Below, piece after piece: positions 1-13,178 of a DNA stretch of 64,000 nucleotides. The DNA is from Aphelocoma coerulescens (Eukaryota > Chordata > Aves > Passeriformes > Corvidae). A model generated the notes under the pieces. That model saw nothing but the letters and a program-made list of their open reading frames with translations, was not told where the DNA came from and did not search any database. How positions within the stretch are numbered: position 1 is the first letter of the stretch; every line of letters begins with the position of its first letter. The position numbers and the translations under genes were made by a program. The DNA lies in NCBI RefSeq assembly GCF_041296385.1, contig NC_091020.1, positions 27,337,001 through 27,401,000 of the forward strand. Direction: 5' to 3'.

Positions 1-3000
1 TTAATTGCACTCCTTTCTGGCCCAGGTAAGCATGTCAACTACTTCTTTTAATTGTGTTTTTTTGTGACTTTGAATTTACATTTTATACATTTTCCATTTT
101 CTTGTAATTCCCATTTACCAACACAAAATTAACACTTCTTGTCCCTGCTGAGCTTACTGCTATTAGTTTTCTAATTTTGCAAACTTTGATTAGGGCTTTT
201 TTTTGTCTGTAGGTTTAAATAGGTGTCCGTGCCTGTTCAGAGAGATTATTGCGGATAAGTGCTGAATTTCAGAGTCCAAAGACATATCATTTAAGATAGA
301 ACTAGGGAGCCATGTGACCTCTGAGTCAAACTGCAAAGAACAATTGGATGCCATGGCATTTAACAGTCAGGCTCTTGGGTGTTGTCTCATCACAGATGAG
401 AGTCAGGCTGAAGCTGCCTCCTGCTTTGTGTGGGCGTCTTGCTGCCTTCTGGGGCCATTGGAAGCAGTGGGTGCCGGAAGCTGCAGTGCATGGCAAAGCC
501 TTGGGATTGGGATGTCCAGGGAATACCCTCACTGCCTTCCTGCCTGCCTTGGTGCTCATGGTACCTCTTGGGGAGCTGCAAGCCTGTAGCTGGGGACTGG
601 AGGTGGCACTGGTGTTGATGTGAGGATGTGGCAGCCCCGAGGGGCTGGGGCACAGTGCAGAGCCTGCTGGGGTTTGGTTCCTGGGGGCAGCCTGATCTTG
701 TTAGACCAACTTGTCACATCATGATTAGGTTTCTTCTTTCAGATGCTCTGCAATGATCCCTTTTTAGCAGAGGAAGGGGATTTGCCTTGGCTATTGACCC
801 ATCCTTGCAAATCAGGGTGTCCAGGCTTGGCTGGAAGGGTGCACAGAAAGTGGCACCCGCTGCAAGAGAGATGGGTGCAGGTGGGGCAGAGCAAGGGGAC
901 AGAGGTGTCCAGGTGAGTCTGAGTGAGGTGGTGCACACAGCCAGGTCCCAGGTGTGCAGCTCTGTGCCGTGTACCAAGCCATGAGAAACTCTGGAGAGGT
1001 ACCAGGGTAGGAATCGTACTCCAGTGACAGTTCAGGCTGAATGTTTTTCTCCTCTCAGATGAGCTTCAGGAATATGCTGCAGGTTTGGAGATTGGAATGA
1101 AGATTATAGCTAATAATTTTAAGCTTTAGGATGTAAGAACTAAACCTATGCTGGCTAGACCTGAATAGTCTGGTGTAAGTAAAGAGGACAATCCCATGGG
1201 TTCTGCCATGTGATGAGACTTCCTTGGAAGGTTCAAAATGTGCAACAGCTCAGGGAAGAGCAGACAGATGTTGTCAGGGGCTCAACCCTTGGAGTTATTT
1301 TGCCCAGGTGAACAGCAGTGATCTACCAGATGGCTCAAATGGAGTGGCCCAGTGCTCCTTGCTGCTGAAGTGTCCAGCCAGCAGTGGGTGCATTTCTGTA
1401 AGACTGGGAAGACACTGGAGAGAGATGTGGCCTCCTGATGCAGGCTTTGGGCCTTGAATCACAAGAACAAGCATGAAGTTGTTCATGCAAATGCTTTTCA
1501 AATGAGTGAATGTCAATTGCCTGGGCACGTTAGTCTGATACCTGTCCAAGATATTAAAAGGGAAATTTGCTTTTGACTCTGTAACCTGCCCTTCCAGAGA
1601 AAACCTGCTGAGGATTTTTTTTCTCTCTTTCATGATAAGCACAAGAGTCTGTGGTGGTCACAAGATCACTTCAGCAACATCCTGACTCAAGCAGCTTGTT
1701 GCTTTGTTTCTGAAAGTCCAATTTTCTTTTTGAGGAAAATCAATACAGTTCATTACTTAGCCGAGAAAAGCTCCCTGTGTCAGTTCCGCTGGAAGGCAGC
1801 CCTTGAGCAGGCTCAGCCCCTGTTTGTAAGCCAGACAACAGGCCTATAGCCTTCGTCTTAAATTATCTCTTCCAAACTAAAACTGCCCCACTGAGAAGAC
1901 TGATCAGCTTCCCACAGACCACCAAAGAGCTGCTCAACAAGTGAGTACCACCAGCCTCGGGCAAAATACGCACTGGGAAAAAAGCAACAACACAGAAGAC
2001 ACTTTTTTACACCTGCTATGATGGCTGTAAGTTCTCATGCTGCTTCTTCATTATATCCTTTCTTCTAGGCTCTGGCTACATCATCAAGTCTTTTCATTTC
2101 AGTGCTAAGATGCAAGATGTAGTGCTACAAGGCTGACAGATACCCAAATATTCTTTGTCTGGCCTATTTTCAGTGGTGAGACAAAAGTCGGGTGCTTGAC
2201 CCAGACTTATGATGAGTTCAAGACATTTATGTAAGTGCACAAGATGTTTTAAAGCAGCTTTGGAATCTGGGAGGGGTTGAGGCAGTTGGGTAGACAGTGC
2301 CCTTGCCTACCATGTGTGTGTGCATGGCCTTGGGAACTGCACTGTTGGTCACCGTGTTTATTCAAGATCTGGACTGGGGGCATCCTCACCTGCATTCCCT
2401 AGTAAATACATGCTTTGACTACTCATCTGAATATATAGCCACTGACAACTGCTCCTTGCTGCAGCCCAGCTTCAGGATCCAGGACTATGATCTCTTCTCA
2501 GAAGTTTGCTAGTTTAGAAAGTTGGAGGAGGAATTGATCCTGGGTGAAATGGAGAACGCAGAGAAAAAGATGTACATTGTGGCTGCTGAGCAATAGTATT
2601 GGGGGCTAAATAGTTGTATTTTTATGGTTTTGGTTTGAGATCTGAATGAAGAAAATGAATGAAGAGAAATTTAGAAGAGACATTTCACTGCAGTAAATTC
2701 AGTGACAAGGTCAGTGAGATGAAAGGACCAATTGTGCATGGACAATTACTGACAAGGTAACCTAAGGGCTGGGGTACACACTCAGCTAACCAGGAAGAAC
2801 TATAAATAAGGATGCAAAGTTGGTAAATTCTGTTAAACAAATTCCCTATCTTGGCTATTCACAGGCTGCTTTAAAACCAGAGTGGATAACAAAAGGAAGA
2901 GTGCGATTTATTTTAAGGGAGCAATCAGCCAAGAAATCCTTCTTCTCTCTCCAGATCATCTTTGTGGCAGTTGCTCTCCAGAGGAGATTTTGGATACATG

Positions 3001-3069
3001 GAATGCTGGTGAGCTTGGCCCTGCCCTGCCCATCTCTTCTCCATTAGGTGGTGAGGGGCAGCTTCCACC
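1..3069. other. Unique non-coding sequence, no gene seen
   Basis: Both strands carry only short open frames (none above about 115 codons), many overlapping each other in opposite orientation, which is what chance gives. I recognise no domain, repeat family or RNA gene. The stretch from about 400 to 980 is somewhat GC-richer than its surroundings but has few CpG dinucleotides. Confidence 0.6.
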
Positions 3070-3149
3070 CTCACACCGTGGGGAGGAAGCTGCCGTGGGA
3101 ATGAGCAGGATGCTCCTTCATCTCACACCGTGGGATGAGCAGGATGCTC
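3070..3149. repeat. Short imperfect tandem duplication
   Basis: A motif beginning CTCACACCGTGGG and ending ATGAGCAGGATGCTC occurs twice, starting at 3070 and at 3122 (offset 52 bases). The first copy carries about 17 extra bases in the middle (GAGGAAGCTGCCGTGGG or close to it) that the second lacks. This is directly visible. It falls inside a 177-codon open frame (2882-3415) that has no recognisable domain and that I do not call a gene. Confidence 0.7.
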
Positions 3150-6100
3150 GGGGCTGGGGGAATGTGTCCCAGCAGCAGGGAGTGGGGCAGTGCTTGCAAC
3201 AGCATTTTGTAGTGCACTGGCCTCTTGACCAGCTCGTCTCTGCACATGTGTACCACCAGGTCAGGAAAACCAAAACTGAAAGGGGTTCACATCCTTGTCC
3301 CCACATGCTGTCCAAAAAACCTCTCTTGTTTTGGCATCCATCACTGGTCTGTTTCCAGTTTTCCTCTGTACCAAGATCTCATGAGCTGTCTTTAAGAATT
3401 TATTCCAGATTCTAGATAATTTCAGGTTGTAGAGGCTGTGAACAGATGACATTGCTTATATTACCAGGCTCCTCCAGTGTTTGATGATGGCTATGATTGC
3501 AGTACATATAACATTATTATTTGACTGCAATTACAATAGCATGGGTGGTGTTATGCCTGACTAGCTGATTAATCATCTGGAACAATGAGTAAATCTCCCC
3601 CTCTTTTGCAATAATTAATATGTACAGCTGGATTGCAGTTGGCTGAGCAAGTGTGGAAGTGATCTAGGCAAACAAAGAAGTGTTTGGCAGCTTTAGGCTG
3701 CTGGAAAGGATGAGCACATGGAACTCTTGGGGCAATTATTCCCTCTGTGATGTAAACTGTAGCTCGAGCCAGCTCTGCTCCACCTCAGGGAGCTGCACTG
3801 CTGTGGTAGGTGGCCTAAGTGCTACAGACAAGTTGGTTCAGTCAGAGTTAGAAGGTCTGGCTTTGAGGGTGGAGCCATTTGAGACTGTGGGATGCAAAGC
3901 TCTTTCCTCCCTGCAGTGGTTAACCAGAGAGCCCTTTGCCAGTGTGTTTGTAGCTGCTCAAGAGTGAAGGGGAGAGAGAAATTAATTACTGCAATTGGAT
4001 TAAATACCTGCTGTGCTGGGGACCTGCCATGATGGCTTAGGGCCACTATTGTTGCCAAGCAGGTGCAGTGGCTTTGTGGTTCTCCCTGCAGCCTGGGTCA
4101 CATACATTCAGTAACAGCAGTACAGATTGTCTGAAAGTACTGCATGGTTTTGCTTGTGGGCATTTACCATTCAAATCAAGAGACACTGCAGCCTCTCTCT
4201 TCCTCATATGTTGATTTTCTTTGCTCTCCTGATACAGCAAAGATCAAGTTGAAATATTAAATGTCCTCCACAATGAAATTACATATGGCTGGTTGCAATT
4301 AATTCCCTCTGCCTCATGTAGTTTGCTACTGTTTTCCTCTTTCCTTCCCTTCCTGTAAAAGACATGAGGCTTCAATTTGACAAAAGATAAAGACTTTGAT
4401 TTCCACCTCTACCCAAGGAGAACTGAGCTCCCAAACCTCAGTTTTCACAGAATAATTAAAGGTGATGGAGGCAAGAAGACTGAATGGAAACACAACCGTG
4501 CAGCTTAGTGGACACTGCAGGACAGGGAAGAGAGGATGGATGCTGATGCCTGCCACAGTAATGTTAAACCACTTGGTAAAAGCAGTGAATCAGCAGCTCT
4601 GAACATCTTCCATGGTTTATCCCTGCAGGACACAGCTGTGTTCCCATCCCTGTCAACCTCTGGTTATATTAAGCTGAGTGTTTCATCACCATGGGCTAAA
4701 CCTCTACGAGTGGAGAGTGTTCACACACCATCAGGCAGGAGTGGAAGAAACCCCAGAGCACAGCAGGAGTGAGGCCCCAAACAGCCCCCCATCCATGATT
4801 CCTCCTTCAGTGCCCTGCCCAGGAGCCCTTCTGCCACTCCTGGGGTACAGGTGTATTGAGACCACAACACAAGTCTTCAAAAACCCATCAGACCTTTCAC
4901 CACACTTTAGTCTTTGCCTTACCTGTCTGAGCCTTACACATTGTTACGTTTGTGGCTGCTCTCAGTGCTGGTGTGGCTTTATGATACAGCCCCTTTTTAT
5001 TTTCTGATTGCTAATATCTCCTGTTCTACATTCTTTCCACATCAATCTAGGAGAGCAGAGATAACTCAGATGAAAAGGAGTCAATTATGTGGTGCCTGGG
5101 ATACTTGTAGTCTGGACTTTATGACCCAGGAAGTTTCGCTCTGCACCATGCTTCCAATTTGTTGGATTTATTTTTTTTTTTTCTTCATTAATATAAACAA
5201 ATAACATATCCTGGATACTCTGCAGTCAACAGCACTCACTTTATTGGCAGTAACTGACTTGGAAGCTACTATATCTCTGTAAATTTTAATTTGTATATAG
5301 GGTTTTTTTCTTTTTGTCAGCTAGGAATATTTTTTTTTCATTTGGCTTTTTTTTTTTTTCACTTCATCATCAAATTGAAGGCTTGGTGACACTAGATTCT
5401 TGCACAACTTATACAATTAACCCAAGCCAGGAATTTTCCATTGTTTTCCATTTATTTGATGGCATTTTCCAAAATTTTCCTTCCCACTTCATCCTTGATT
5501 GGCATGCTACCCTGGATATAGGCAGGAGATGAGTTGGGTCAGTGCTGAGTCCCTGGGAACTCTCTGCAAGTGGCTGCTGGGCGTGTCAAACTAGTGATGT
5601 AATAGAAGATTAAATTTACCAGTGATGTATTGCTGTTGTCTCCAGGGAGGTCTTCACCATGGACAAATATCTCCTGTTAGTGTGACTGCAATGCTCAAGT
5701 CTTCCCTTCTGAACAGCTTTTTGTCTAAAAAGGCAAGCAGCCAAGCAATAATGCCTGTGCTTAGGTGACTTTCAAATTTTTATTATTTTGCAAAAAAAGG
5801 TGAGCAGAAGCTTATAAATTTCAGTTGGAGAATGCACTGAGAAGCAGAAGGTTTGAATGAAAGTCACCATATTTTTTGATCTAGTCTTTGGATTTTAAAT
5901 GTGGGGACCTTGTAAAGGAAGAATGTGCCTCGTCATAAAGTACTGGAAAACAGTTCTTCTTTTGAAGTTTTGTTTCCAGACACTGAAACCCCATTGAAAT
6001 AGCCCATATATCATGCAGTATAACACTATATATTATATCATTTCTGTGCCAGATGAGATTATAAACAAGCATTCTTCACTGTCTTTTATTTGAGAGCAGG

Positions 6101-7509
6101 CTGTTTCTTACTTGTCCTTTATAATTTTTTACCTGGTAGAGGGTTCCTTTTGAATTTCTCTCCCCGTGTTGAATTCCCTGTGTGTCTCTGCCCAAGCCTG
6201 GCAGGGGTGGGAGCCAGTCCTGAACCTGGAGAAAGCACCTTGCTTTCCTCCTGGAGGCTGCTCCTTTGGCAGTCGCCCTTCCCAGGGGACGCTCAGAGTA
6301 CAAGTAAGGGAGAGCTGGTTGCAGATGTGAGCCTGCAGGCTCCAGGGCTGTTACCCAGCAGACTTCAGCAGAAGGAAAAATTACTGAAGAAAAAAAAAAA
6401 ATAATACAAACACAGGACAGAACAGGAGGAGTAGCCTTAAGTACCTTAAATTAGGGGAACTGAAAGTCCTCTCCCTGCACCATGACATTTTAAGAGAAGT
6501 CATTATAATTAATCTTCTTTTAATATGGAATAATAGTCTAAGAAAATGCAACACAAGCCATACTTCTCCTGCTAACACGTATCCAGGAGACAGAGTGGAT
6601 TTAAAGTAAGGTGATCTTTGTAATATGGTAGAAATAAATTCCTGAAAGCAGCAATTGATCAGTATGGAGAGTGGCAGGTAAAAGCGGTACAAATACCTTC
6701 TCTAAAAGCATTGGATACAGTAATTCCCACAGGCACCAGGAAGCTGTTAGCTAATCAGATACACCATAAGCTTCACTATCTCGTAAAAAAAAAAGCAGGA
6801 AAAAGAGAAAATCTCAGAGCATACGGTCAGCAAGCGACAAATGTGTGTGCTGGGACTCTCTGGAATAGGGGAAAGCCATGGCCAAGGCTGTGACTCATTC
6901 CTGAATGACCAGGGCTGAGTGGCACCAAGGATGCTGTTTGGTTTCACGGTGCACGTGGCTGTGTGGCCAGGGCACCTACCACAGCTAGCCTGAAGAGTGG
7001 CTTGGCAGTGTGAGAGTGTGAGCTGCTGTTGAAGAGCCAGCCTGTGAACCTTTGAGGCAGCTCTCTCCCACTCACAATAGGTACAGTAACTGGGGGAGGG
7101 TGTTTGCAGGGGACTCTGCCATTCCCCTTGGCAGGAAGGAGATCAGGATTAGCACAGTCCTGCTAAGCTGGTCCCAGAGAGGCCAGGTGTCCTCTGAGAA
7201 GGCTGGAGGAGATCTCTGTCCAGCATACTTGGCCGTAAGCAAAGGAGTAGAAAATAGCAATGGCTTGTACTTCAACTGGAGCCAACCCATCAGATGTTAA
7301 ATGGACTTCTGGGAGAATCCATGCACAATTCACAACAAGTGTCACTGGTCCTGCAGGAACAGCAGTTCCTGTAACCTTGATCACCACTTTTCACACCCAC
7401 CCACCGAATATATTGCAGAGATTATATTATACTCCTATGTAGAGGGGGTGTTGTGTTCATCATAGCTTTTACTTTATTCTGGTTGTATTGTAAATTCTGT
7501 CTTTCACAG
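3150..7509. other. Unique AT-rich sequence, no gene seen
   Basis: No repeat family or coding exon is recognisable. Poly-T runs lie at about 5171-5182 and 5347-5360. The stretch 3470-3660 is AT-rich with homeodomain-like ATTA/TAAT cores, but nothing distinguishes it from background without cross-species comparison. Open frames here are all about 109 codons or fewer. Confidence 0.55.
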
Positions 7510-7598
7510 AGGCAAGTACAGCTGAAGAAGTGCACAGAAGTGCTGAAGTACAATCCCTGTCTCAGCAATTTTACAGACTCACAGTACTCTCAGATGGG
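7510..7598 (+). other. Candidate internal exon (low confidence)
   Basis: An 89-base segment is preceded by a pyrimidine-rich tract ending CTTTCACAG and followed by GTAAGA, a good match to vertebrate acceptor and donor consensus. At least two of the three forward frames stay open across it. One reads AEEVHRSAEVQSLSQQ and the other QVQLKKCTEVLKYNPC in part. Neither resembles a family I know. Two open frames at once and the short length make a chance match quite possible. A spliced non-coding RNA exon is an equally good reading. Confidence 0.12.
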
Positions 7599-9040
7599 GT
7601 AAGATCGTCTCCTTGCTGACTACTCCTCACTAAGCTTCTTTCCTCTCCAGTCTGACATTTAAGATCCTGCCATTTATCCATGAAAGCTCTGGCACCTGTA
7701 GGACCCTCTCTGTGCTGATTCAGCTCACTAATCTCGCAGAAAAAATAGTACAGCAGAAAAGCAGTAGATGGTTTATGCTGAGTTAATGAGTTGAACTTAC
7801 CCCTGGCTTTGTTTGCATAGGCAAGCTGGAAATCTCCTCCCCCAGTGGGATGGAACTAATTCTCATCTCCAATTTTAGCTCATTTCCCACATCATTCTCT
7901 TCTAGATTTTCTTTTGATGCAGGTAAATAACCTGAAAAGTGAAATGTATACCTTTTGCCCCACTCTGCCTGGAAACATTTTTTTTTTGTCACTGCAGGTG
8001 GGGCCTGGGCTGAACATTTTCTCTCCAGAACCATGTGGAGCTGGGCTTCAAGGGTGCAAACTGCTTGAAAAGTGGAAAAAATGCACAGCACACTAAGTAT
8101 TGGGAAGGGCAAAAGAGTGGTTAAATAATGAAATCAATTTTTTGTGCATCTGATAGCCTGGCTGTCAGGCTGGGCACCAGAGTGTTGTTTGTTTTTCCTT
8201 AGATTTGTATCTTCCAGAGCTGGTTCATTAATTTTTTTGTTAAGCAGCTATCTGTCAATGCACTGTGCTTTAATTATGGCTCCTGCATGAATGCTGGTCT
8301 GATCTACTGATGCAGGGAAAACCCTTCCCTGTAGGACATATCCTCTACTCCAACCTCTGGCTGCCCCTGCCTTGTTGCAGGGCTTTGTTCTTGTGCAGGG
8401 ATCAGGCCTTGGTGTGCTCAAGCAGGACCCAGGCAGGGAAACACCTCTGTCAGTGCACAGCTCCTGCTGCTTTTTTAGGAGTGTCTTGAGAGCACAGAAA
8501 AAGTGACTGGGGTTTGATGCTGACTGCTGGGCTGTGAAAATGTTCCTGAGATTGGTTGCTTTCTCTTTTTTCAGCCCTCAGCTGTACATCTTCTCTGCTA
8601 CCAAACCTTTCTCTGCCTTCTGTCTGAAGCTCCTCTAAAGAACCTCCCACAATTATTTCCCTCTATTCTCATATTCAACCTCCATCTCTCTGCAGAGATG
8701 GCTGGAGCAAACTGGTTCTCCTGGGCTGCAGCTCATGAACTCACCTACAATCGGAGTCAAGTGGAGTCATTAAAGGGTAGTGATGCTACATTTTCTTGAG
8801 TTATATCTATATTGCATGACGTAGTGGAGATTTATCAAATTAACCATAATTAATTTAGTCAGCACAATAAGCAGTTTAGGCAGGCTGCCATGGGGCTTCT
8901 AAAGGGCTCATTTACCCCTCTAGAAGCTCAGCAGAGACAAATCTTAATCCTGTAGGTGCAATTAATATGTTAATCCAAAACTCAAGCTGAGCTACACTTT
9001 CCAGAAGAAACAAAAAACTGGCATGAATAAATCCATAATT
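7599..9040. other. Unique sequence, no gene seen
   Basis: Open frames are at most 109 codons (7783-8112, minus strand) with no recognisable domain. Nothing repetitive stands out except short T-runs. Confidence 0.55.
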
Positions 9041-9150
9041 CCATAGATTTATTAATATTTTACCAAACAACACCCATAGATTTATTAATATTTTACCAAA
9101 CAACACCCATAGATTTATTCATATTTTATATCCATAGATTTTATTCATGG
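9041..9150. repeat. 33-bp tandem repeat array
   Basis: The unit starts CCATAGATTTATTAATATTT and ends in CAAACAACAC. Two consecutive 33-base copies (9041-9073 and 9074-9106) are identical by eye. A degraded third copy follows from 9107 and a further partial CCATAGATTTTATTCATGG at 9132-9150. The identity of the first two copies suggests recent slippage or unequal exchange. A minus-strand open frame through it repeats LFGKILINLW, a by-product of the array because 33 is divisible by three. Confidence 0.9.
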
Positions 9151-12100
9151 AGTAGGAAAAAAAGAAAAATGTGAAGGTTCTTGTTTCTTAATTCTGATTT
9201 CACTAATTCTAGTGCTAAAATGATACTTTGCATCTGTGTTTAATCTGCAGGGGCTGTTTATATATGAGGTGTAATATAAACATGTCCAGTCTGATGCTGG
9301 AAATAGGAATCTCACTTTTAAGTGTGGGGACACCTGAAGTAGCTTTTCCCAAGGAAAGGCACTATGTGAGAAGCACTGAGCTGGACAGGAGTCAGTGCAT
9401 GACCAGTTTGTGGGAGGAACTGTGTGTGCCCATGACTGCAAGTAACTCCTGTTCAAACAACCAAGAGGTACCTGGGGTGAAGGATAACTCAGCAGTCAGG
9501 TGTTCCCTGCAGTGAAGGCTCTCTGTCCTATCCCACTTTATTCGTATTCTTCATGCCCATCTGTCATTGTCCACATTAGACATGAAGGGATGAAATCACC
9601 CTTATCATTTCCCCTCCCAGCCTAGGTGAGAACTGTTTGTGCTTTGTTGGATTGAAACCTGCTGTGGTTGTTTTCCGGACTTACTAATACCAGGATTAAT
9701 CTGAAGCTACTGTACAAAGAGTGCATTTTGGCACCTCTGACAATAGATTTACTGTGCCACTGGTCTCAGCTGATACAGCATTCAGGCTTGAGTACTGTGT
9801 GGTAAAACTGCACCCCTGTGCATTATCCTCTCATCAGATAAAACAGTGGCTTTGTCCTTACTTAAATTGTCCCTGGAAGAAAGGAAAGCTGGAGCCCTGA
9901 GCCTCTTATGGGTCAGCTTGAAATGAGCATTCATGAATTTTAGAAAAGTCTTTCCTGAGACCAGAAGGGTTGGGAAGGAGAGAACCACAAAGCAGAAGAC
10001 TGACTTGCTGCTGCCTAAAAAGCTGAAAGGAGAAGAGCAGAAATACCACAAATACAGCAAGTCTCCTTTGCCAGGCAGCAGGACATCATGAACAGCAGAC
10101 AACACAACTTTGCTCCAAACACATAAAAATGAGCATGACGAAAGCAGGAGATAAAGGACCATAGGGTAATGCTGGTAGAGCCTACTCCACCCTTGGGCAA
10201 TGGCAAAGACTATGTTTGGTCATGAAATGTGGAGACATTACTACATTCCAAGTGCTGAGTGCAATTAGGGATGCAGTAGATCTCTTGCTAGGATGTGTGC
10301 ATGGGGAAATGTTTCCCAGAGACGGAGGGATGTCGACGTAAAAATTCCTTCTTGTGTCATGCATTGTGCCAAGGAAAACAGTGCTGGAACAAGGCAATCC
10401 CACAGCAGGAAGGAGTGAGTCCATGAAGGAGTCCACTGTAGCACCATAATGGGCATGAATACATGCTGGCCCTTTGCACGGCAGGGAACTGGAAAAGGCT
10501 TTGGGCATAGCCCTGCCCTGTGTCTGGTTGGTGTTGATCCCATCTCAAAATAGAAGAGGGAGAAAGCAGTAATGGCCTGCCAGGCTTGGCAGTACTGGAA
10601 GAGAGAAGGGAAAGGAAGACAGGGTGGAGGGACCAAAGAAGACGAGGAATCATGTAAGTAAAATACCTTTAAAGAAAGCCTTACATCAATCCCTGTGTTA
10701 CTGAACCAAGACAGTCTCAAGTGAGAAAGTCATTAAGAGTTCATTACCCCTGGCAATCTATAGCCATTAATTCTGTCTGGCAGCAATACCTAGGGTTGGA
10801 GGAACATCCAGGCTATGGCTCTGAGTGCTGGAATGCAGAGACACGATAGGGCACAAATACTTTCCTCACAGACGTCAAGGAAGTTGAAGAAGACAAAACG
10901 GTGCCATGGGGAAAAGAACATTTGAGTGAGGTGGGGAAACACAAATCATTGAGAGATATTGCTCCTCCTGGCACCAAAGTTCAGTGATCCACAGGAGGAA
11001 ACACCTTCACACCTTGTGAGGATGACAGACACTCTCCATCTGTTGTTTCACATCTCTTTACCTTTCCTATATTGTCACATGATTTCTCAGTCATAAAGCT
11101 CCTTATTAGCTTGGCCTTTAAATGGTCCAGTAAGGAAATCAACCTAACTCAACATTCCTCCCTATACTGAAATGGTCTGAGAACTGCTGAGTTTGGTTTA
11201 AACCAAAAACTCCCTAAGCTTTTCCTTACTACTGCAAAGCAGGGTGGTGGTTCTTACATAACAGTCCGGAAAGGGGATTTCTCACCAGGTTTTCTCTGTC
11301 TTTGCTTTCAGGACCATTCTGGCTGTCTTCCTGGGAAACATAAATATCCTGGCACCCACAGGTACCAAGCCCTGCCTTTTAGACACTTTTACCCCCTAGA
11401 AGTACTGCGTGCCTTGTAGTTTAGGGTTTTCAAGCCAAATCTGAGGTCATAATCTGGATTTCAACAACAAAGGATCTTCAAAGGGAATGCCTGATCTTTC
11501 CCTCTGATATTCATGGAAATACACTTAAGGTCCCCTGCTACTCTGGGCTCTGGTTATGGAGGCTGAGAGAGAGGAATGCTCTCTCACAGAGTGTACCCAT
11601 CAGCCACTCTTGATCAAAGCCTGGATCAAAGCCTGGCAGCTGGTATCCATCCAGAGCAGAAAAATAAGTGCACAGGTGGAGAAATGAGGATCTGAAATTT
11701 GCCCTTGGGTAGCCAGCCTTCTGTATCAACACTGTGAGTATTCTCAGCTGTTAAATAAAAGCTGAGAAGATAAATCCCAAATATAAGAAATTAAAATCAA
11801 TAAACTCACCGAGTCCTCCATGTCACAGTTCAGACTCATAAAGAGATACAGCCACTAAATCCCCACAGTGCTGCTCTTTCACAATTGCACACATTAAGAA
11901 AAGGGAGGAAAGAGTTATATGAAACATTTGTCTGGGTATAGGAATCAGTTATCTTAATGATGCAATATCAAAAGGAAATATTGTCTCATTTAGACATCTA
12001 CCATCTACAGTCACTACAATGCTCCCAAAAGAATGGTAATTATTCTCACAGATGCCTAGAAATTAAGAATTATACTTTCACTATGTTTAATATCCTAGCT

Positions 12101-12803
12101 GTGCTTTCAAGGATCATTTGTCTTAGTAAAGCTTTGGGGATCTAATTCAATTGCTTTTTGCCTGCCACTGCTTATTTATAAAACACGTGTCTTTCTGGTG
12201 ATACTGTGTTCCAGTGGATCTCCCAGAAGCTGGAAGAATGGCTGAACAAGACAGATGTGATCTGCTCACCCTGCCTCTAGGACTGCATCTTGTCCTCAGC
12301 TGTCTCGTTTTGCTAAACAAAGGACATACCTAAAAGATGCATCAGCCTCAAGATGATCACACCACACGGTAGGGCAGAGACATAGCCACCTTTTGATACT
12401 TTGTGCTGATTGTTCTGCTAAAACCAACAGCCAGCTGGTGATTTTTCACCTCAGCTAACAACATCTGCAGGGTGTGAGATATTTGCTTACCTGTGTGCAG
12501 ACAAAGACTAATTTATGAAGGATTATTTACAAGGTCACACCATTATGGAACAGCTTTACTGGGAGCCCCAGAGTAACACCAAAATTGATAAGCTCTTCAG
12601 AGACAGCTGAAATGCAGCCATTCCTCAAGAGAGACACCGTAGTGCTTGGGGACGTCACATTCATGTGCTAATGATAAAGACAAAATATTAGTGTAATGTT
12701 AGAGGATGGAAAAAAAAAAATCTGTATAAAACCTTCCCAACCAAATCTCTGAGATATATTGGCCACTGTGTTTTATTGAGGGTTATCAGCAGCTCATCCA
12801 GTT
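9151..12803. other. Unique sequence, no gene seen
   Basis: Several minus-strand open frames of 98 to 151 codons lie between 9782 and 10720, partly overlapping in different frames. None shows a domain I recognise and no shared splice structure is evident. A small direct repeat of GATCAAAGCCTGG occurs near 11613-11637. At 12215-12280 an open frame follows a plausible acceptor and ends in TAG after 21 codons, too short to mean much. Confidence 0.5.
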
Positions 12804-12842
12804 TGTGAGGAATGAGACAACTCTTTGTAGAAATTAAAACAA

Positions 12843-12848
12843 TTTATT
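12843..12848 (-). terminator. LTR polyadenylation signal
   Basis: The minus strand reads TTTTAATAAATTG, a canonical AATAAA hexamer, about 40 bases before the LTR end. It marks the R/U5 side and supports the orientation given. Confidence 0.6.
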
Positions 12849-13128
12849 AAAACAGAAAAATTGAAAAATTGCAAAAATTAACAAAATATAAAAATTTGGG
12901 ATCCTAGTGGCTCAGGAGGTATGCCCCAGGAGCGCAGGGATTTAGGAGCTTCAGGCTTAGGCAGCTCTGAACCTCAGGTAGAGAAAAAAAACTTGCAGTG
13001 CTAGGCTGGTCAAAAAGAAATATATATATTTCTAAAGGCCCCTGAAAAGGAGTAGGTTTCTCCAGCACTGAACTTAGCAAGCTGGAGGGGAAGGGGAAAT
13101 GAGGGTGGGCGTGTCTTTCTCTTGCACC

Positions 13129-13134
13129 TTTATA
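13129..13134 (-). promoter_or_regulatory. LTR TATA box
   Basis: The minus strand reads GCTATAAAGGTGC here. It sits about 40 bases downstream, in LTR orientation, of a CCAAT box (13174-13178) and about 285 bases upstream of the polyadenylation signal, a spacing typical of an LTR U3 promoter. Transcription would run toward lower coordinates. Confidence 0.65.
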
Positions 13135-13173
13135 GCTTTTGCTCCGCCCACAGTCTGCCCACAGTTTAAGGTG

Positions 13174-13178
13174 ATTGG
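13174..13178 (-). promoter_or_regulatory. LTR CCAAT box
   Basis: The minus strand reads CACCAATCAC, a NF-Y-type CCAAT core, upstream of the TATA box of the same LTR. A second CCAAT core in the opposite orientation lies at 13210-13214. Paired CCAAT elements are common in retroviral U3 regions; activity here is inferred. Confidence 0.5.

Noticed and set aside
2882..3415. 177-codon plus-strand open frame
   Set aside because: No domain or signal peptide, contains a short DNA duplication, and overlaps other open frames. Nothing beyond length supports it.
9782..10720. Cluster of minus-strand open frames with hydrophobic stretches
   Set aside because: The hydrophobic runs look membrane-like, but frames change repeatedly, no splice pattern links them and no family is recognisable.
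12215..12280. Possible terminal exon after an acceptor-like site, ending in TAG
   Set aside because: Only 21 codons, a length readily open by chance, and no upstream partner exon.
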